Source of the DNA: Erythrophleum ivorense
Lineage: Eukaryota; Streptophyta; Magnoliopsida; Fabales; Fabaceae
Direction: 5' to 3'
DNA: 64,000 bases
Assembly (NCBI GenBank): GCA_026724425.1
Contig: JAIUCV010001144.1
Span: forward strand, 62,001 to 126,000
In this document: positions 1 through 13,546 of the stretch, one piece after another
Layout: each line of letters begins with the position of its first letter
Position numbering within the stretch: position 1 is the first letter of the stretch
The notes under the pieces: generated by a model
Seen by the model: the letters and a program-made list of their open reading frames with translations, nothing else
What the model was told of the DNA's origin: nothing
Databases searched by the model: none
Position numbers and translations under genes: made by a program

Positions 1-2223
1 CACCTCATTTGGAGTCTAGAGAGGGAGATATGAAGTTTTGAAATTTTTATCTAGTACCAGTGATTTTGCCCGACCAGAGGAACTATTCTATCGAATTCTG
101 AGGCTTGAGCTTGATGAACTGATCTAGAGATATTTTTCCTCTCTAATTAACATCCACAGATTTCTAGATTGATATCCTTTGCATGAATTGGATTTTTGTG
201 AAATTAATTGAACATTTTCAAAGTTGTCTGCAGAATTCTATGATAGTTCTAGAATTCAGTCTAACCTTTGGAATATTTTGAATATCAAACACCCTTTGTA
301 ATGAATTTTATGATCTGGACATATTTTTAGTGTGAAATAGACATCCATAGCTTCCCAAAATGACTAAGATTGAATGATTTTGATTTTTCTAAATTTAGTT
401 ATAATTTTTCAAAGTTTGGTCAGAAAATGGAGCAAATCTAGCCAAAATTAAACAAGCCCATTTCATGCTTCATTTCAGTTTCTATGAGTTGTGGACATGA
501 TTTTTTGATGCAAATGAGTTTTTTTGATGTAATTAAATATGGGAATATATAATATGAGCTTACACGATCCACATAATACCGAACGAAATTTTTATACACT
601 ATGCAACATAAGAAATTGAATTATTTTAATTCCTTTTCTTGCTCATTCATGGAAATTATGAATGTGAGACATGTAAATATTATGATATGAGCTAAAAATA
701 TATAGTGTTACAATGTGTCTGTTTCTTTGCTTTCTACTTGATTCGAATTGCTGTAATCTTTTTCTTTCTTTGCTTTCTGTTCCTTCATATGCCTTTTCAA
801 GATTTATTATGTTTTCAATCTACGATCTGATTTTTGTTTCTTACAATTTCTTTTATCTGTTATAAGTTATCATAAGCATTGTTTCCGTACTGGGTCTGAA
901 ATACTGGGTTTGTTGCATTTTCTTCAATGGGCTTGTTCTTGTTAATTAGGGTCCTTCAATTTTGAGCTAAATGCAAATAAGGAATTTGGAGAATTTTAAG
1001 TGATATATAGTTGATTTTTAATCAATTTTTTTCAACTGTTTTTTAGAGTTAATTGGGTCAAAAGCACATCTAATTCCCGTAATTTTAGGTTTGATTAGTC
1101 AATTCTTTCTAATTTTCTAAACCATGCTCTTTATCAACGACAAACACCAAAATTATCTTTAAAAAAATTCAAACTTGTGTCGTTGATTGAAAAATACATA
1201 TAAGTAACTGGCCAACAAATATGCATGTAAATTAGGAAAAATACTTCGCTTTCTTGTTCTGTTTCTTTGTAGCCATCTTCTCAGTCTTCCTTCACAAATG
1301 AGTGAGTTTTCCCCTTAATTGACTCATGCCTTGCATCTTACATTTGCCTTCATACAATTTGATCCTTGGGGTTTTGGTTTTTTTTTTTTCAAAACTATTT
1401 TGTATCGTGTCGTGCGCTCATTTTAGAGAGTATATGTTTGCTAATATAGGAAATTTAGAGCGTTGTACCAAGTATTTGAACCAGTCTCTTGTTACGTTTG
1501 GATTTCTAGCTTCTCTGGATCTTTTTGCAAATGACCCTATGAGAATCAATCTGCAATACTGTTGATTATACTTTGGGATAAAAGGAAAAAAAGGATATTT
1601 TTAATTTTCTTTTAATATATGTCTTTACAATGATAGGTTTCCATTGCATGGACTTGCAATTGCATATACTTTTTGCTACAACAGAGACACAGGGATGTTA
1701 AATTTAGAGAGTCTGCTAATGAACAAAGACAAAGGTAATTGTGCTCTATACCTTATTATATTGTTTTAATTTTGGCCTTTGGATCTTGGATGCCTGAATT
1801 TTAGTATCAGTTTTGGTGTGGCTTTTTGTTGTAGGCTTGTTGCTATGTAATACAGTTCAATTTGCCAGCTAGTCTTTTGTGGATATATTTATTCTTGCTT
1901 ATTTTTCTTGCCATATCTATCCTCATGTGTATTTATTTTCCTAATTTACTTATGTTCCTATTTTGTGTTCTATTTCTATATATTATGTTTTTGAGTAATA
2001 TAGTCCTATATTTACATGCATATTGGTGAAGAGGGTGGCGTGTGTCTATGCTATTTGACATTTATAGGTCCACATCCATAGTTAATATATGTAATATAGA
2101 ATAAGATTAGGGTCTTATTCTTGACAAACAAGACATACTTAGGGTCCTATATATACTATTATTACCTGACAATAATGAATGAGTAGTCGTGTTGGTATAT
2201 ATATCAATAATTCTTTTGCTTAA

Positions 2224-2254
<31 letters not shown>
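2224..2254. repeat. Compound (AT)n-(GA)n microsatellite
   Basis: An (AT)8 run at 2224-2240 passes directly into a (GA)7 run at 2241-2254. It has no coding context. Confidence 0.9.
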
Positions 2255-3446
2255 TTGAACCTCTCCTATCTTCAAGGCTAGCTCTTGAGGAGCCTCTTCT
2301 TAAATCTTTTTCTTTAATAATAAGGACTTTTTTTTTCTTTAGCCATTTGAGATATATTCTCAACCCTTGAAGTAAATCCTCACTCCCATTTGGGTTTGTG
2401 GCCAATGATTTGTTAAATGTTATGCATCAATTCCTCTGCTATTCATCTTGAAGCTTTTCTTGCTACCAACTATTGCTAGGATACTAGTACTATATATGTC
2501 AATATTGTTATTTTAGTCCTTTTAAATCTGCATTGCCATCCGATGTTATTGACATTATGTAAGTGTTTGTTAACATTATAAAGAGTAGACCTCTAGATTT
2601 GTCTTCGCAGACCTTTCCACAATGACTTTCTATATCTGTCCAAATTTTCAAAGATGGTTTGCTTTAGAGATAGATTTTAAATATTAGTGATGTCAAGATT
2701 TAGTCAGCTATCTTAATAATAAACTCATTCACTATAGTTGTTTCATGAAATAAGAGAATGGTCTGATCTCTAATTCTAAGGACTGATAGAAACACAAGAT
2801 TTGAATTAACAACTATTCTAATCCCAGCAATTGGTTCTGTCTTGCATTGATGTACTTTTGCTTGCTTCCCTTTATCCCAGTTTAGTATCATTCCAAGGAC
2901 TACCCTTCTGGAGCTATCTTGTGCAAGTAGCACAATGTCTTCACCTTCAATTTATTATTATTTATATTAGACTTTATTGTTTAAATAGAATGTTTTTAGA
3001 TTCAAGGCACATTGATAGATAGCCTATGAGCAAAGAATCATAGACACCCTTAATGATATTTATCTATTTTTATTACGTCCTCTCACTCTTCTCTTCACTT
3101 GGAGATATCCTGTTCTTAAACTTACAGTATCATGTATCTGTTTTTCCACTTTTACGCCAGAAGGTATTAGTCAGATGGATTTTTTTATTATAGATAACCT
3201 CTCTTTCCTTCTTATTGCAAGTTTATATCTAAATGGCTTATTAATAGAATTTTGAATTTTTTCTTTCAGTAATCAGGCTCGTATGAATTTTTGTTATTAT
3301 TTAAAAAATAATAATATTATTACCTATCTTTTATTATTGTTCCACTTTTGGCTTGTTTTATTTATATGATCTAAACTATGACATTGTTGGAGTTCTTTTG
3401 TAATGCTAGCGTTACTTTACAAAAAGATTTCAATCCAAAATTGATG

Positions 3447-3469
3447 ATATATATATATATATATATATA
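3447..3469. repeat. (AT)n microsatellite
   Basis: Uninterrupted AT dinucleotides over 23 bases. Confidence 0.9.
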
Positions 3470-5013
3470 GAAAATAATATGCATAACCAAGTTAGATAAA
3501 ATGAAAGACTCATTAAAAATCACTGTTGAGCTCTAACAACCAAGTGATAAAAAGTTAATAAATGGATCTCATAGGACACTTTTCTACCTTTCATTATTCT
3601 ACTTATAGCATCATCAGGAGGGTTCCCTACCTTTGCCACAAATTTCCCAAAAAAAAAGAGAAAAGATTTTGCCACAAAACTTTTCTATAAGAAACTATAT
3701 TTGACCACTTTATCCCTACCTTTATTGTATTTTGTGCTTCTATGCCTTTCCTTTATGTTCTCTCCACAATGCTTACTTTTTCAGTACGGCTTTGGATATG
3801 ATAATTAAAAAATTATCTAATTTTTTTTCATATTGTTTTTTATGGAGTTGAATGTTCTTACCAAAGATCTTGTATGACCTAAAGCAGGAATACCCCTCCT
3901 ATTTGTTGTATGTTGAACATTTTTTTCATTTTCAGAAAATTAACTAATGCCTATTGACCAAAGAAAATAAAAAATTAATTAATGCCTTTGCTCAGTGGAA
4001 CTCTACGAATTCTTGATTAGTGTCTTACTTTTTAATTCCTTACATGTGTTAATTGTTGTTATTGGTTGTTGATGAATCTCTCATTTGAAACCCTTTATCC
4101 TAGGGATAATGTCCTTGACCTCATTAGTCTCATATTAGACAATAAGTTTGGTGCAACTTATAAGAACATTAGTAGCAAAATGTGAATTAATAAAAGAAAT
4201 AGTTGCCAAAAAAGGAGATGAATGGTCAAGATGAGATAATATTTGAGAAGCTATTAGAGTTATCTATAAATTCTCTATCATGCCTAGCAAGCTTTTATAC
4301 AAGGAACTTTGTTTTAAAACTCCCATCTCTGGAACAAGTGATCATATAGCTCAATACCCCAAGATGAAATTTATATATAGGGAACTATGTTTAAAAATTC
4401 ACTTTACTAGGAAGAGGTAAAAAGTAATTATGAGTACATATGTATATATATTTTAAATGTTCTCTCATTTTTGTGACATCCTGCGAGAGTTTTGCTTTCT
4501 TATTTGCATTTCACATACAACTTGATATAAAAGATAGTTAACATATTGAGACGGTTGTAAGATTATTATTACCCTAGAGGGTGAATGGAAGTGAAAATTG
4601 ACCCAAAAAAAAATCAGATTTAATTTTCAAGACCAGCTTATTTGTCATGTTATATGTTGATTTTACAAATATTAAGATGAAGAAACTCAGAAATCAGATA
4701 TGTATTAGATTGTTAAACATTGAACCTATCCCATCATTAGTAATTATTTCAAATAAATAAAGAAGATGGGTCGTCACTCATTATCATGTTATTTACAGTC
4801 AAGGAACAAATTAATTCATCACTTTCAACTCTATTTTAGGTATATATACAAGGACATCCACATTTGAATATTAGAAACAGTCAACTAATTGCATAGTCAA
4901 ACAACCATAATGCATTCCAATTCCATCCATTCAATCTCATTTATATGGAAGTCCCATACTCTAAGATTTTTATATTTGGAAAAATTATAAAATAAGATGA
5001 ATTAATAAGTCAA

Positions 5014-5105
5014 GTTTCTTACACTAGTTGAGTTTGATCTTTTATATGTGGGATTGATAGTTTCTTACATTGGTTGAGTTTGATCTTTTATATGTAGGAT
5101 TGATA
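5014..5105. repeat. 46-bp tandem duplication
   Basis: Two adjacent 46-bp units (5014-5059 and 5060-5105) begin GTTTCTTACA and end GGATTGATA. They differ at only a few positions. No protein reading is evident. Confidence 0.85.
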
Positions 5106-6094
5106 ATATATAAACTAATGTATCATATTATATAACTTAATGTAAAGAAGATGAATCTTCTATTCCACTGCTTTGTTTAACGGACAACATCTTGACCCTT
5201 CATTTTTTATCCAATGGTCATTTTTCTTTTTAATTTTAATTCTTATTTTAATTTTAAAGAAAACAAAATATAAAATAAAGATAATCTTTCACCTTCCATT
5301 GTAACAAAATATAAAATATACAATTTTTACTATACTATACAGATGTCTTATTTAATAATTTTTTTATTTATTAGTTTTCTTGTTTGATTTTTTTATATTA
5401 GTTCTTATGAAATTTTGAGCTAAAATTTGGAATGAGAGTTCTTTTATAAGTTTATTTTGTTAAGAAAAATTGGTTTGATATTTGGATAGTTTTAGCTTTG
5501 CCTTGTTGCTTGTACATTATATATGATTCAACATTATTATCATTTTTTTAATGAGTATTATTATTTATTTTTCTCTTTCTACAAATACTTCAGAAAAGTC
5601 AGATAGATTTGTCTCAGTTTAAAATTGATCCAAGTAAATGTAAGTGATTAACATGTTAAAATTTAAAAATCTACTTTAGTTATTGTTTCTTCTATACACT
5701 ATTGATGGGGTGTTTAATAGAAATGGGATAATGAAATTGTTATTTAAAGTTGAAGCTTGTTTATTATTGTATTACTTTTGTGCTTTTAGGAGCCAATAAG
5801 GATATTATTAATTTTGAAACTCTTACGTGATTTGTTTTACTTTGCCTTTTGTGAAAAAAAATAAAGAAGTGGCTATTCTAATGGATTTTATTGTGTCTTA
5901 ATTTTGTTTCACCTTAGATTTGTGTGGCAATAGGTAAAATTGCTAGTTTTATAGAATTGATTGAGTTTAAATTACCTTTTTTTTGTTTTTATTTTAAGTT
6001 AAAGCATATATGTTACTTTATTGAATATCTTAATAAATTTATATTTGAATTTAATAGTGTAGAGTATGAATTTAGATTAAACTCAAAATGAATG

Positions 6095-6496
6095 ACTAGA
6101 AATATGAAATAAGCTTTAAAAAACTTTCCAGTGGTGACCACAATCACCATTAAATTTTTTTAAAAATAAAAAAAACTTTTAGTGGCCACTAAAGTCGCCA
6201 CTAAAAGTTGGCACACTAAAAAATCCATTTTCAACACTAAAGAGTTCACTTTCAATAGTAATTATTGTCGCCACTAAAAGTTTTCTATGGCAACAAAAGC
6301 TTTAGTGGTGGCATTTGTCGCCACTAAATGACATTTTTTAGTTGCGACAAAAAAGTCACAACTAAAACTCTTTTGTTACAAGAATATTAATATCGACTTA
6401 GTGGCAACCAAATGTCGCTACTAAAACTAATTAGTGGCGCTTTTTTAACTTTTAGTGGTAACAAAAGTCACTGCTAAAAGCTTATTTTTTTGTAGT
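6095..6496. mobile_element. Short non-autonomous CACTA-like foldback element
   Basis: About 400 bp dense in direct and inverted copies of a motif close to GTCGCCACTAAAAG. The right end (near 6480-6496) reads GCTTATTTTTTTGTAGT, which reverse-complements to ACTACAAAAAAATAAGC, close to the canonical CACTACAA end of plant CACTA elements. The left end (6095) begins ACTAGAAA and shares the AAATAAGCTTT block with the right end in inverted orientation. The ends are degenerate, and a 3-bp target duplication (ATG/ATA) is imperfect. There is no transposase. It belongs to a different subfamily from the element at 11348. Confidence 0.5.
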
Positions 6497-6589
6497 ATAA
6501 GAAAGTGTATTCTCCACCTTGATTACATGTTTTGGTTCAAACTTTGAGACTAGCATAGGACAATTATTATTGTTATTTAAATGTATTAT

Positions 6590-9500
6590 AAGGAGTGCAC
6601 CCTCGAGATCATCCAAGAAGAAATGTATTGTGATCCTTTGTGATAATACACAGTATATTTAGAAAAGTGAGTAACACAAAATAATAGAAATGTATATAGG
6701 ATATACCTTTTTTTTACCCATTTTTTCTCTCTCTTTTTAAATATATATCATACAATTGTTTGCTAAATGCAGAAAATCTATATTCCAGTTTCAATAGTAT
6801 TGATCAATAATGATACTTTTATATAAATAGAAGAATTTCAAATTACATAAAAGGAAATTAAAACTATCTACAGTAACAAACGCCTTTCGCATCATTTTTT
6901 AGTTGTTGCTCAAGTGCAAGCAAAGGCTCATCCCAGGTACGAAAATCATAGTTGCTTTTAGATCCAAGTTTTGCAAGGAAGTCAGCATATTGGTTGCCTT
7001 CTCTTAGAACATGAACTAAATATACTTCCCATTTCCTTTGACATAGCCTTCGAATTTCACCAATAACAACTCCATGCATATGACCATCGACGTCAGCCTC
7101 TTCTACTAATTGAAGGGCCTTCATTGAATCTGTCTCACATATGGCCCTACGACATCCTTTTTCCCATGCAAGCTCGAGACCTTTTTTAATTGCTGAAAGT
7201 TCTACATATAAAATTTTGCTGAAACCGATAGAACCTGCGAAGCCAACTATCCAATTACCATTCGTGTCTCGAATGAGTCCTCCTATGCCAGCCTTTCCTG
7301 GATTGCCGAGAGAACTACCGTCGACGTTGATTTTAAATGTTCTAGACATGGGTGCTTCCCACTTAATTAGTCGTACTGGTCTGGGTCTTGGATTTTGCAT
7401 GCCATGATGAAAGACTCCTCCTCCTATTACTGGGCGGTCAGCAACAGTACAAGCCATATATATATCTGCATGCGTTGCAAACAAAAATCATATTTATGAG
7501 TTATCTTGTACTTTCACAATATATATAGATAACTATATGATTGCATATAGATGGTTAAAATATTTTTATTACTAGTACTAGTAATACTTCAATTACTCAT
7601 TATTTGGTATTAAATTTTTGAGTGATTCATAAATTTTTTTAAAATTATACAGACTTCTTATTTTTATAATATACATAAATATTTTTTAAAATAAAAAGAT
7701 ATTTTACACTTTTGTCTAATTATAAATTTTTTTGACTAAAATATCCTTCATTAATTTATATACATATTTTAAAAAAATTAAGTAAAAGATATTTTGGTTA
7801 AAAAATTTAAAATTGGATTAAAGTATTGGATATCCTTTTGTTGCAAGTATATTTTAAAAATAAAGAAGAGATATGTATAATTTTAACAAAATTAAGAGAA
7901 GTCTGTATAGTTTATTGTAAATTTTTTAAAATCGAAACTTTGATACAAAAAATCTTCTTAAGGGTAGAAGAGGGCCATAACTCACATAACGAAAGAATTT
8001 TTAATTCATATATAATAAGTTCCTAACCGTATATTTCTGATTCTAATCTTTTAAGTATTGTTGTAATCAAAATAAAGACGTACATAAAATAAAAATAATG
8101 AAAACATAAAAAATAAAATTAAGGAAATAGAAAAGCTCTCTATTCTCTATTTGGATGCAAAAGAATTATAAATGATCAAAAATTTTAAAAGATATGCGTT
8201 CAAAACAAACAATTTTTTTCATATAATTTGTATGAAAAAGAATTTTAACTTAATTTGAGTAAAAATTTATGTTGATTCTTTAAAGGTAATTTGATTTTGT
8301 TTCAATTTTATCATTTCAAAAATTGTGACACGATTAGATAGTGCTACAAATATTTTGAGACTGAAACAAACTCAAACCTTCAAACAATAAATTGATAAAA
8401 AAATATTTGAGAGAATGAAATTAATATTAAAATAATCTTTGAAGCCTTGAAAGTACCACAAAGTAGAATTTTACTCTTTAACTCCTTCTACGTATTAAGA
8501 AAATTGAAGAAAATATTCTTTTTGTATGGAGATCAAGGTACATATTTTGATTCATTTATTCTCAAGAGATTCTTTTATACACCGGACGCATGTACATTCA
8601 ACGATCAAGATTTGACTTGTCCAAGCTATTAGATATATGTTTAGCCGGTGCATGCAAGAAAAATTCTTTACTACCTTCTCTACTATCTTTTTTCGTTCAA
8701 AAATAAATCTCATTCGTATGTAAATTAAAGAAAAGGAAAAGAATTCAAAATCAGTTTTATATTTTGAAAAGCAATTATCATTCATAACGCAATCATAGTT
8801 AATGCTTGTGTTGTTTCTTTTTTCTTACCTTTTAGGGGCGATAGTAGAGAAGAGAGATGTGCTGATGATATTATTGCAAACACTAGTGATCTCAAGGCAA
8901 AGAAGATGGCGTGAGTTTTGGGTGGAAAGCTCAAGGCGAAGAATACAGAGTGAAACTTTGGTGAAATGGAGAAATGGTTATTTAAAGATAGAATGAGGCG
9001 GTGGTGTTTTGGATATAGAAGTTATAAAGAAGTGAAATGATAAATGAAAACATTCTTATTTTAACTTTCATAAGGATAATGAGGATAGTTATATTATTAT
9101 CAATTATTTAATGATAATGAATTATTGTTTATTTATTATTTATCTACTACATAGTTTCTAGTTTGCATAACATGGGTTAAGAAATAAAACGGATTATCGA
9201 TAGCTAACATGGCTAGAGTCAGTTAAAAAGAAATTCTCAATCAAAATCATGATTTTGGTTGCTTATATATATTAGATATATATATATATTTAATTAATAT
9301 AAAATAATTATTTTTTAAAATTGAAAATACATTAAATGTTTAATTTTCAACAGAAAATAAATAATATTAAAATAAAAAACAAAAATATTTTTTAATAAAT
9401 TATATTTTTAATAACAAAGTAATATTTTTTAAAAATATTTTAATTATATTTTGTGGAAAGGCTGTGTCATTTCGCTTCCTTATAAATCCATCACTACCAT

Positions 9501-10920
9501 GGCACCACCGCCATATTCATAATAATAGAAATGTTTGTTAACGAATTTCCATATAATTCTAAAGCACCGCTGCTATAATGTAGAACTGATTTTGTGTTTT
9601 TCTTTTCATACAGGTAAATTTTATTTTCGGATGAAAAAGATTGTGGAGAAGAAATTAATGAATCAAAATATATACTTTGATCTTCAAAAGAAAAAAAAAA
9701 AGTTCACTGACTTTCATAATATGTACAAGAACTTATAGAGTAAAACTCTATTTTGTGGTACTTTCAAGACTTCAAAGGTTTTATCAATATTAATTTAATT
9801 TTCTCAAATATTTTTTTGTATCATTTTATATTTAGAAAGTTCAAATTTGTTAAAGTCCCATGGAATATTGCTGCGCTAGTTTCGTGTTAAGATGATGGGG
9901 CAAAATAAATTTTTACTCAAATCAAGCCAAATATAACTCTTTTTTTCATATATTATATGAAAAAAAATTATTTGTTTTGAACATATATCTTTTGAAAATT
10001 TTGGTTGTTTATAATTATTCTGCATCCAAATGAATGGAGTAGAGAGCATTTCTATTTCTTTAATTTAGGTCTATGTTTATTTCTTTAAAAAAAATTTTAG
10101 GCCCTTATTTTCATTACAGTAAGAACTTAAAAGATTGAAATTATAAATATACATATTGTTAGGAACTTATTATATGTGAATTAAGTATGTATGTATATCA
10201 AAGTTTGGTTTTAATAAATTTAATACCAAATCATTTGAGTAATTGAAGCATTCGGCACTAGTACTAGCTGCAATTTATTTTATAGACAACTAATTATTTG
10301 GTTTTTATAATTTATCTAATTTTTTAGTTTAATTCCCATAAATTAAAAAAAAAAACCGGAATTAATCGTGAAGAGGTGCTGCCAAATTCAAAATTGGATG
10401 GGTTTGCCAGTCTCTATCAAACACGTAATTATGATCCTTGCATGAAGATGAAGCACAAGGGGATCACCAAACTGGCACTTAATTGGTACTTGGCGTTGGA
10501 TTTATGCTCCTTCCTCAATCCTTATTATTATTCATGGCAGTTTTTTATATTTATTAAATGATTACAATTTGTCAATTTATGAGAGACACAGGATTTAATT
10601 TCATTGATAGTAGATTAAACTTTTTGTCTTACAAGTTTTTGAGAGGATTCTTAACGCAGAGTGGCTACAGATTTCTATACATGCCCACCACATAAAGCTT
10701 GGTAATAAAACTCTCTTGATTTGTTTGCAGGCTCATACTATTGTGATCTTCCAATTTGTCAAAATTGCTATGGTTGGAAGCAATAGGTTTATGCTTTCAC
10801 TATTACTTTGTGCAATCTTAGTATACATTTCTTGAATATGAGTTGTACTGTTTTTAAACATCATGCTAATTATTATTGCATGTTTTTTGTATTTTTGGTC
10901 TCATGTTTTATAGGAGCCAC
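6590..10920. repeat. Duplicated unit A (modules R and P)
   Basis: This segment is homologous to 10921-18730 once the CACTA element in unit B is removed. The left edge near 6590 (AAGGAGTGCACCCTCGAGATC) matches 10932 (CAGGGAGTGTACTCTTAAGATC). Module R runs to about 9340 and carries RNase H copy A. Module P (about 9460-10920) matches 17050-18650 and 44860-46470. Relative to B and D, unit A lacks about 80 bp near 10180. Outside the RNase H gene I see only short open frames with no domain, so 7458-10920 is treated as non-coding. Confidence 0.8.
6864..7457 (-). CDS. RNase H-like domain protein, copy A (intact)
   Basis: This predicted 197-residue protein is a single plant RNase H fold of the RVT_3 type, the domain found at the C-terminus of plant LINE elements and in stand-alone plant proteins. 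It would cleave the RNA strand of RNA-DNA hybrids. The four acidic residues are visible: Asp46 in NVDGSSLGNPG, Glu86 in VELSAI, Asp110 in CETDSM and Asp159 in YADFLAK. An IKWEAP segment typical of the family precedes the domain. No reverse transcriptase lies upstream. I chose the ATG of MACTV at 7457 because the sequence just before it varies by indels among copies while the frame from this ATG is kept, and because copy A has no earlier in-frame ATG. An intron acceptor-like TGCATGCAG lies just upstream, so an additional 5' exon is possible. Expression is unknown. Confidence 0.75.
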   Translation of the reverse strand: MACTVADRPVIGGGVFHHGMQNPRPRPVRLIKWEAPMSRTFKINVDGSSLGNPGKAGIGGLIRDTNGNWIVGFAGSIGFSKILYVELSAIKKGLELAWEKGCRRAICETDSMKALQLVEEADVDGHMHGVVIGEIRRLCQRKWEVYLVHVLREGNQYADFLAKLGSKSNYDFRTWDEPLLALEQQLKNDAKGVCYCR

Positions 10921-12800
10921 TTACACTTACAGGGAGTGTACTCTTAAGATCATCCTAACATATTATGATCTTTTACAATCATGTATCGTATATTTAGAAG
11001 AGTGAGTGATACAAAATGATAAAAATATATATGCGATATTTTTTTTATTCACTGTTTATTATTATTTTTATCTCTTCTTAAATACATATCGTTTATCTCC
11101 TTGTTAAATGTGGAAAAATCATATCTCTCTTGTCCACTTTAAAGAATATTGATGAATAATGATAATTTCATATAAATAGAAGAATTTCAAATTACATAAA
11201 AAAAAATTAAAACTAATTTCTACGGTAGCAAACGCCTTTCGCGTCATTTTTTAGTTGTTGCTCAAGTGCAAGCAAGGGCTCATCCCAGGTACGAAAATCA
11301 TAGTTGCTTTTAGATCCAAGTTTTGCAAGGAAGTCAGCACATTGATTACAAAAAAATAACAAATTTGCGACGGAATTTAGTGACGGAATTTTGTTCCATC
11401 GCAAGTTCATCACAAATCTGTCACTAATTCCATCGCAGAAATTAGTGATGGAATTTGTGACGGAAAATTTCCGTCGCAAATATTTTCGTCGCTAATCCGT
11501 CGCAAATCAAGTTAGTGACGGATTTTAGCGACGGAAAGTTCCGTTACTAATAAGCATGATAATTAATTCCAATTTTATGATGAAATTTTGTGGCAGAAGA
11601 TTCCGTCACTAATTTTGCGACGGAATTAGTGATAAAATTTCTATCACAAAATTTTCCGTCGCTAATCCGTCGTTAAATCCGTCGCAAATTATTTAAATAT
11701 TATTTTTTAATAATTTATTTGATATAATGACTTAAATATATATGTATATATGAAACTGTAACAAATTAGTTAAATATTATTAATTGTGTATGTATATATA
11801 TTATAATTTAATAATTTATATATTATAATTTAATAATTTACATGTATATATATATAAATTTTTTTTAACTAATCAGAAAACCTCTCTCTAAACTCTCAAC
11901 CTTGTCAATACTCTTAGATATCAACGGCCTTTCATTGAACAGGAAAGAGAGACCTCTAGTTGATCCAATTTCAAGAAAAGACATTTTAGTCAAAGATTAA
12001 TACACCTCTTTCAACGAAAAACCCCATAAAGAATAAAACGTGGCATTTAGGCAACGGCATAGAAGAGTAGGAATTATGAAATATATATATATGTTTTAGT
12101 AAATTAAAAAATTAAATTAAAACAAAATAAGATCACAAAAATAAAATAAAGTATGAAATGAAGTTAAAGGACTAAATTAAATTAAATTAAAAATAAATAA
12201 AATATAAGATAAAATAAAAATAAAAAACAAAGGTAAAAACTTAAAATAAAGTTATCCAACTTAAAGTATATGTTTGCCTTGAAAAATTTATCAAACTCTT
12301 GTTTTTATTAAAATTGAGTAAATCTATGATGTAACAATTCATCTCGTGAATAAGTAATAGATCAAAACCATAGAAGATCATATATATATAAGGAGAATAA
12401 ATTATATTATAAAATATTATTTTCAAATTTTTCATAAGTTTTACTTTATCTTTTTTATTTTATTTTTTGGTTGATAAACTTTAATTCCTTCCAATGAAAG
12501 CGTCTCTTTCCAAGTACTAAATGAAAGATATAAAAAGTAATTTAAGGCTCAATTAGATTTGATATATGCGAGTAAATCCAGAATCTATCTGTATCTAACT
12601 TATTGCGATTGATTTTATTAATAATAACACAAATGTTTGCTAAAAAGTTTGATTTGTATTTTTCATTTTGGTTTTGTGAAGGCCTTATTCACAATTCTGT
12701 GTTTGTATTAACTGAATCTTTTAAGTTTTATTGGGACTACATTTTTTGTTTGGACAATCCTAACTCTAAAGAGTATTTTTTATGTTATATATACATATAT

Positions 12801-13392
12801 TATGGGCATTTATTGTGACAATTCTGTCACTTGTCATGCTAAAAAATTAATTTTTTTAATTATTATAATAAAATTTGAATAAATAACTGTACATGTATAA
12901 ACCAATTATACTCTCAAGATTTGTTTGGGTGTATGATAAAAAAGAAAAAAGAAAAAAATAATATTTTTATAAAATATTTATTATATTTTTTATCTGAAAA
13001 GATTTAAAAAAAAAAATCTTTGCATTGGAACTAAATAGAAATTTAGTAGCCTAAATGCATTAAAACTAAATTCAAATTTATTTGTCTAGATGCTCGGAAC
13101 TAATTTCAAATTACCTGCTAATTATACTTTTATAATTTATTGGCCTTTGCAATAAACTTTGAAAACTAGATAAATTATAATTAAATTCAAATCTATTGGC
13201 CTAGATGCTTAGAACTAAATTCAAATTATATGCTGACAAATTTGCCACTTGTCATATACTAAAAGCAATCCACTATTGGGCATTTAGTGTGACAAATCTG
13301 ACACTTGTCATGCAAGCAAATTATTCCTTTCAATTTTTTAAATTTAAATAAAATTTAAATAAATATACTGTTCATATGTAAACTAATTCTAG
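12801..13392. repeat. Diverged internal repeats inside the CACTA-like element
   Basis: A segment of about 120 bp starting TATGGGCATTTATTGTGAC (12801) recurs at 13274 as TATTGGGCATTTAGTGTGAC, with a related shorter piece near 13232. The copies are diverged and lie about 475 bp apart. Confidence 0.65.
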
Positions 13393-13524
13393 CCCCAGCA
13401 TTGGAAAATGAAGACATAAGTATATTTATGTGGAAAATGAGAGGATTTGAAAATATATATATATTCATTGGAACTAGAAAGAAAATCAAAGAAATTAAAC
13501 ATGGGGTAGTATTCATAGAAGATC

Positions 13525-13546
13525 ATATATATATATATATATATAT
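13525..13546. repeat. (AT)n microsatellite
   Basis: Eleven AT dinucleotides inside the CACTA-like element. Confidence 0.9.

Larger units (their letters stand above)
1..6094. other. AT-rich non-coding region, no gene recognised
   Basis: No open frame here resembles a known protein. The longest, near 1326 (79 codons, plus strand) and 2700-2933 (77 codons, minus strand), lack recognisable domains. The region contains homopolymer T/A runs, two AT microsatellites and one 46-bp tandem duplication, listed separately. I could not align it to the modules repeated further right, so it appears to be the unduplicated flank. Parts may be decayed retroelement or intron sequence, but nothing seen decides this. 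Confidence 0.5.

Noticed and set aside
2700..2933. Minus-strand 77-codon frame with a fluent-looking sequence
   Set aside because: It is vaguely reminiscent of transposon-derived frames, but I could not place it in any family and no supporting neighbour exists.
7141..7407. Plus-strand frames opposite each RNase H gene (also at 14702, 26835, 42503 and 62501)
   Set aside because: These are antisense shadows of the RNase H coding strand, enriched in Pro/Leu because of the opposite-strand codons. They have no independent evidence.
8802..8996. 64-codon plus-strand frame conserved in units A, B and C (also 16383 and 28531)
   Set aside because: Unit D has an in-frame stop after ten codons at the same place, no domain is recognisable, and the conservation equals that of the surrounding duplicated DNA. 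An acceptor-like TTTTAG precedes part of it, so an exon is not excluded but is unsupported.
10376..10561. Plus-strand frame in module P related to 18166-18393 and 45973-46200
   Set aside because: The frame is broken differently among copies and has no recognisable family. B and D agree only because the whole module is nearly identical.
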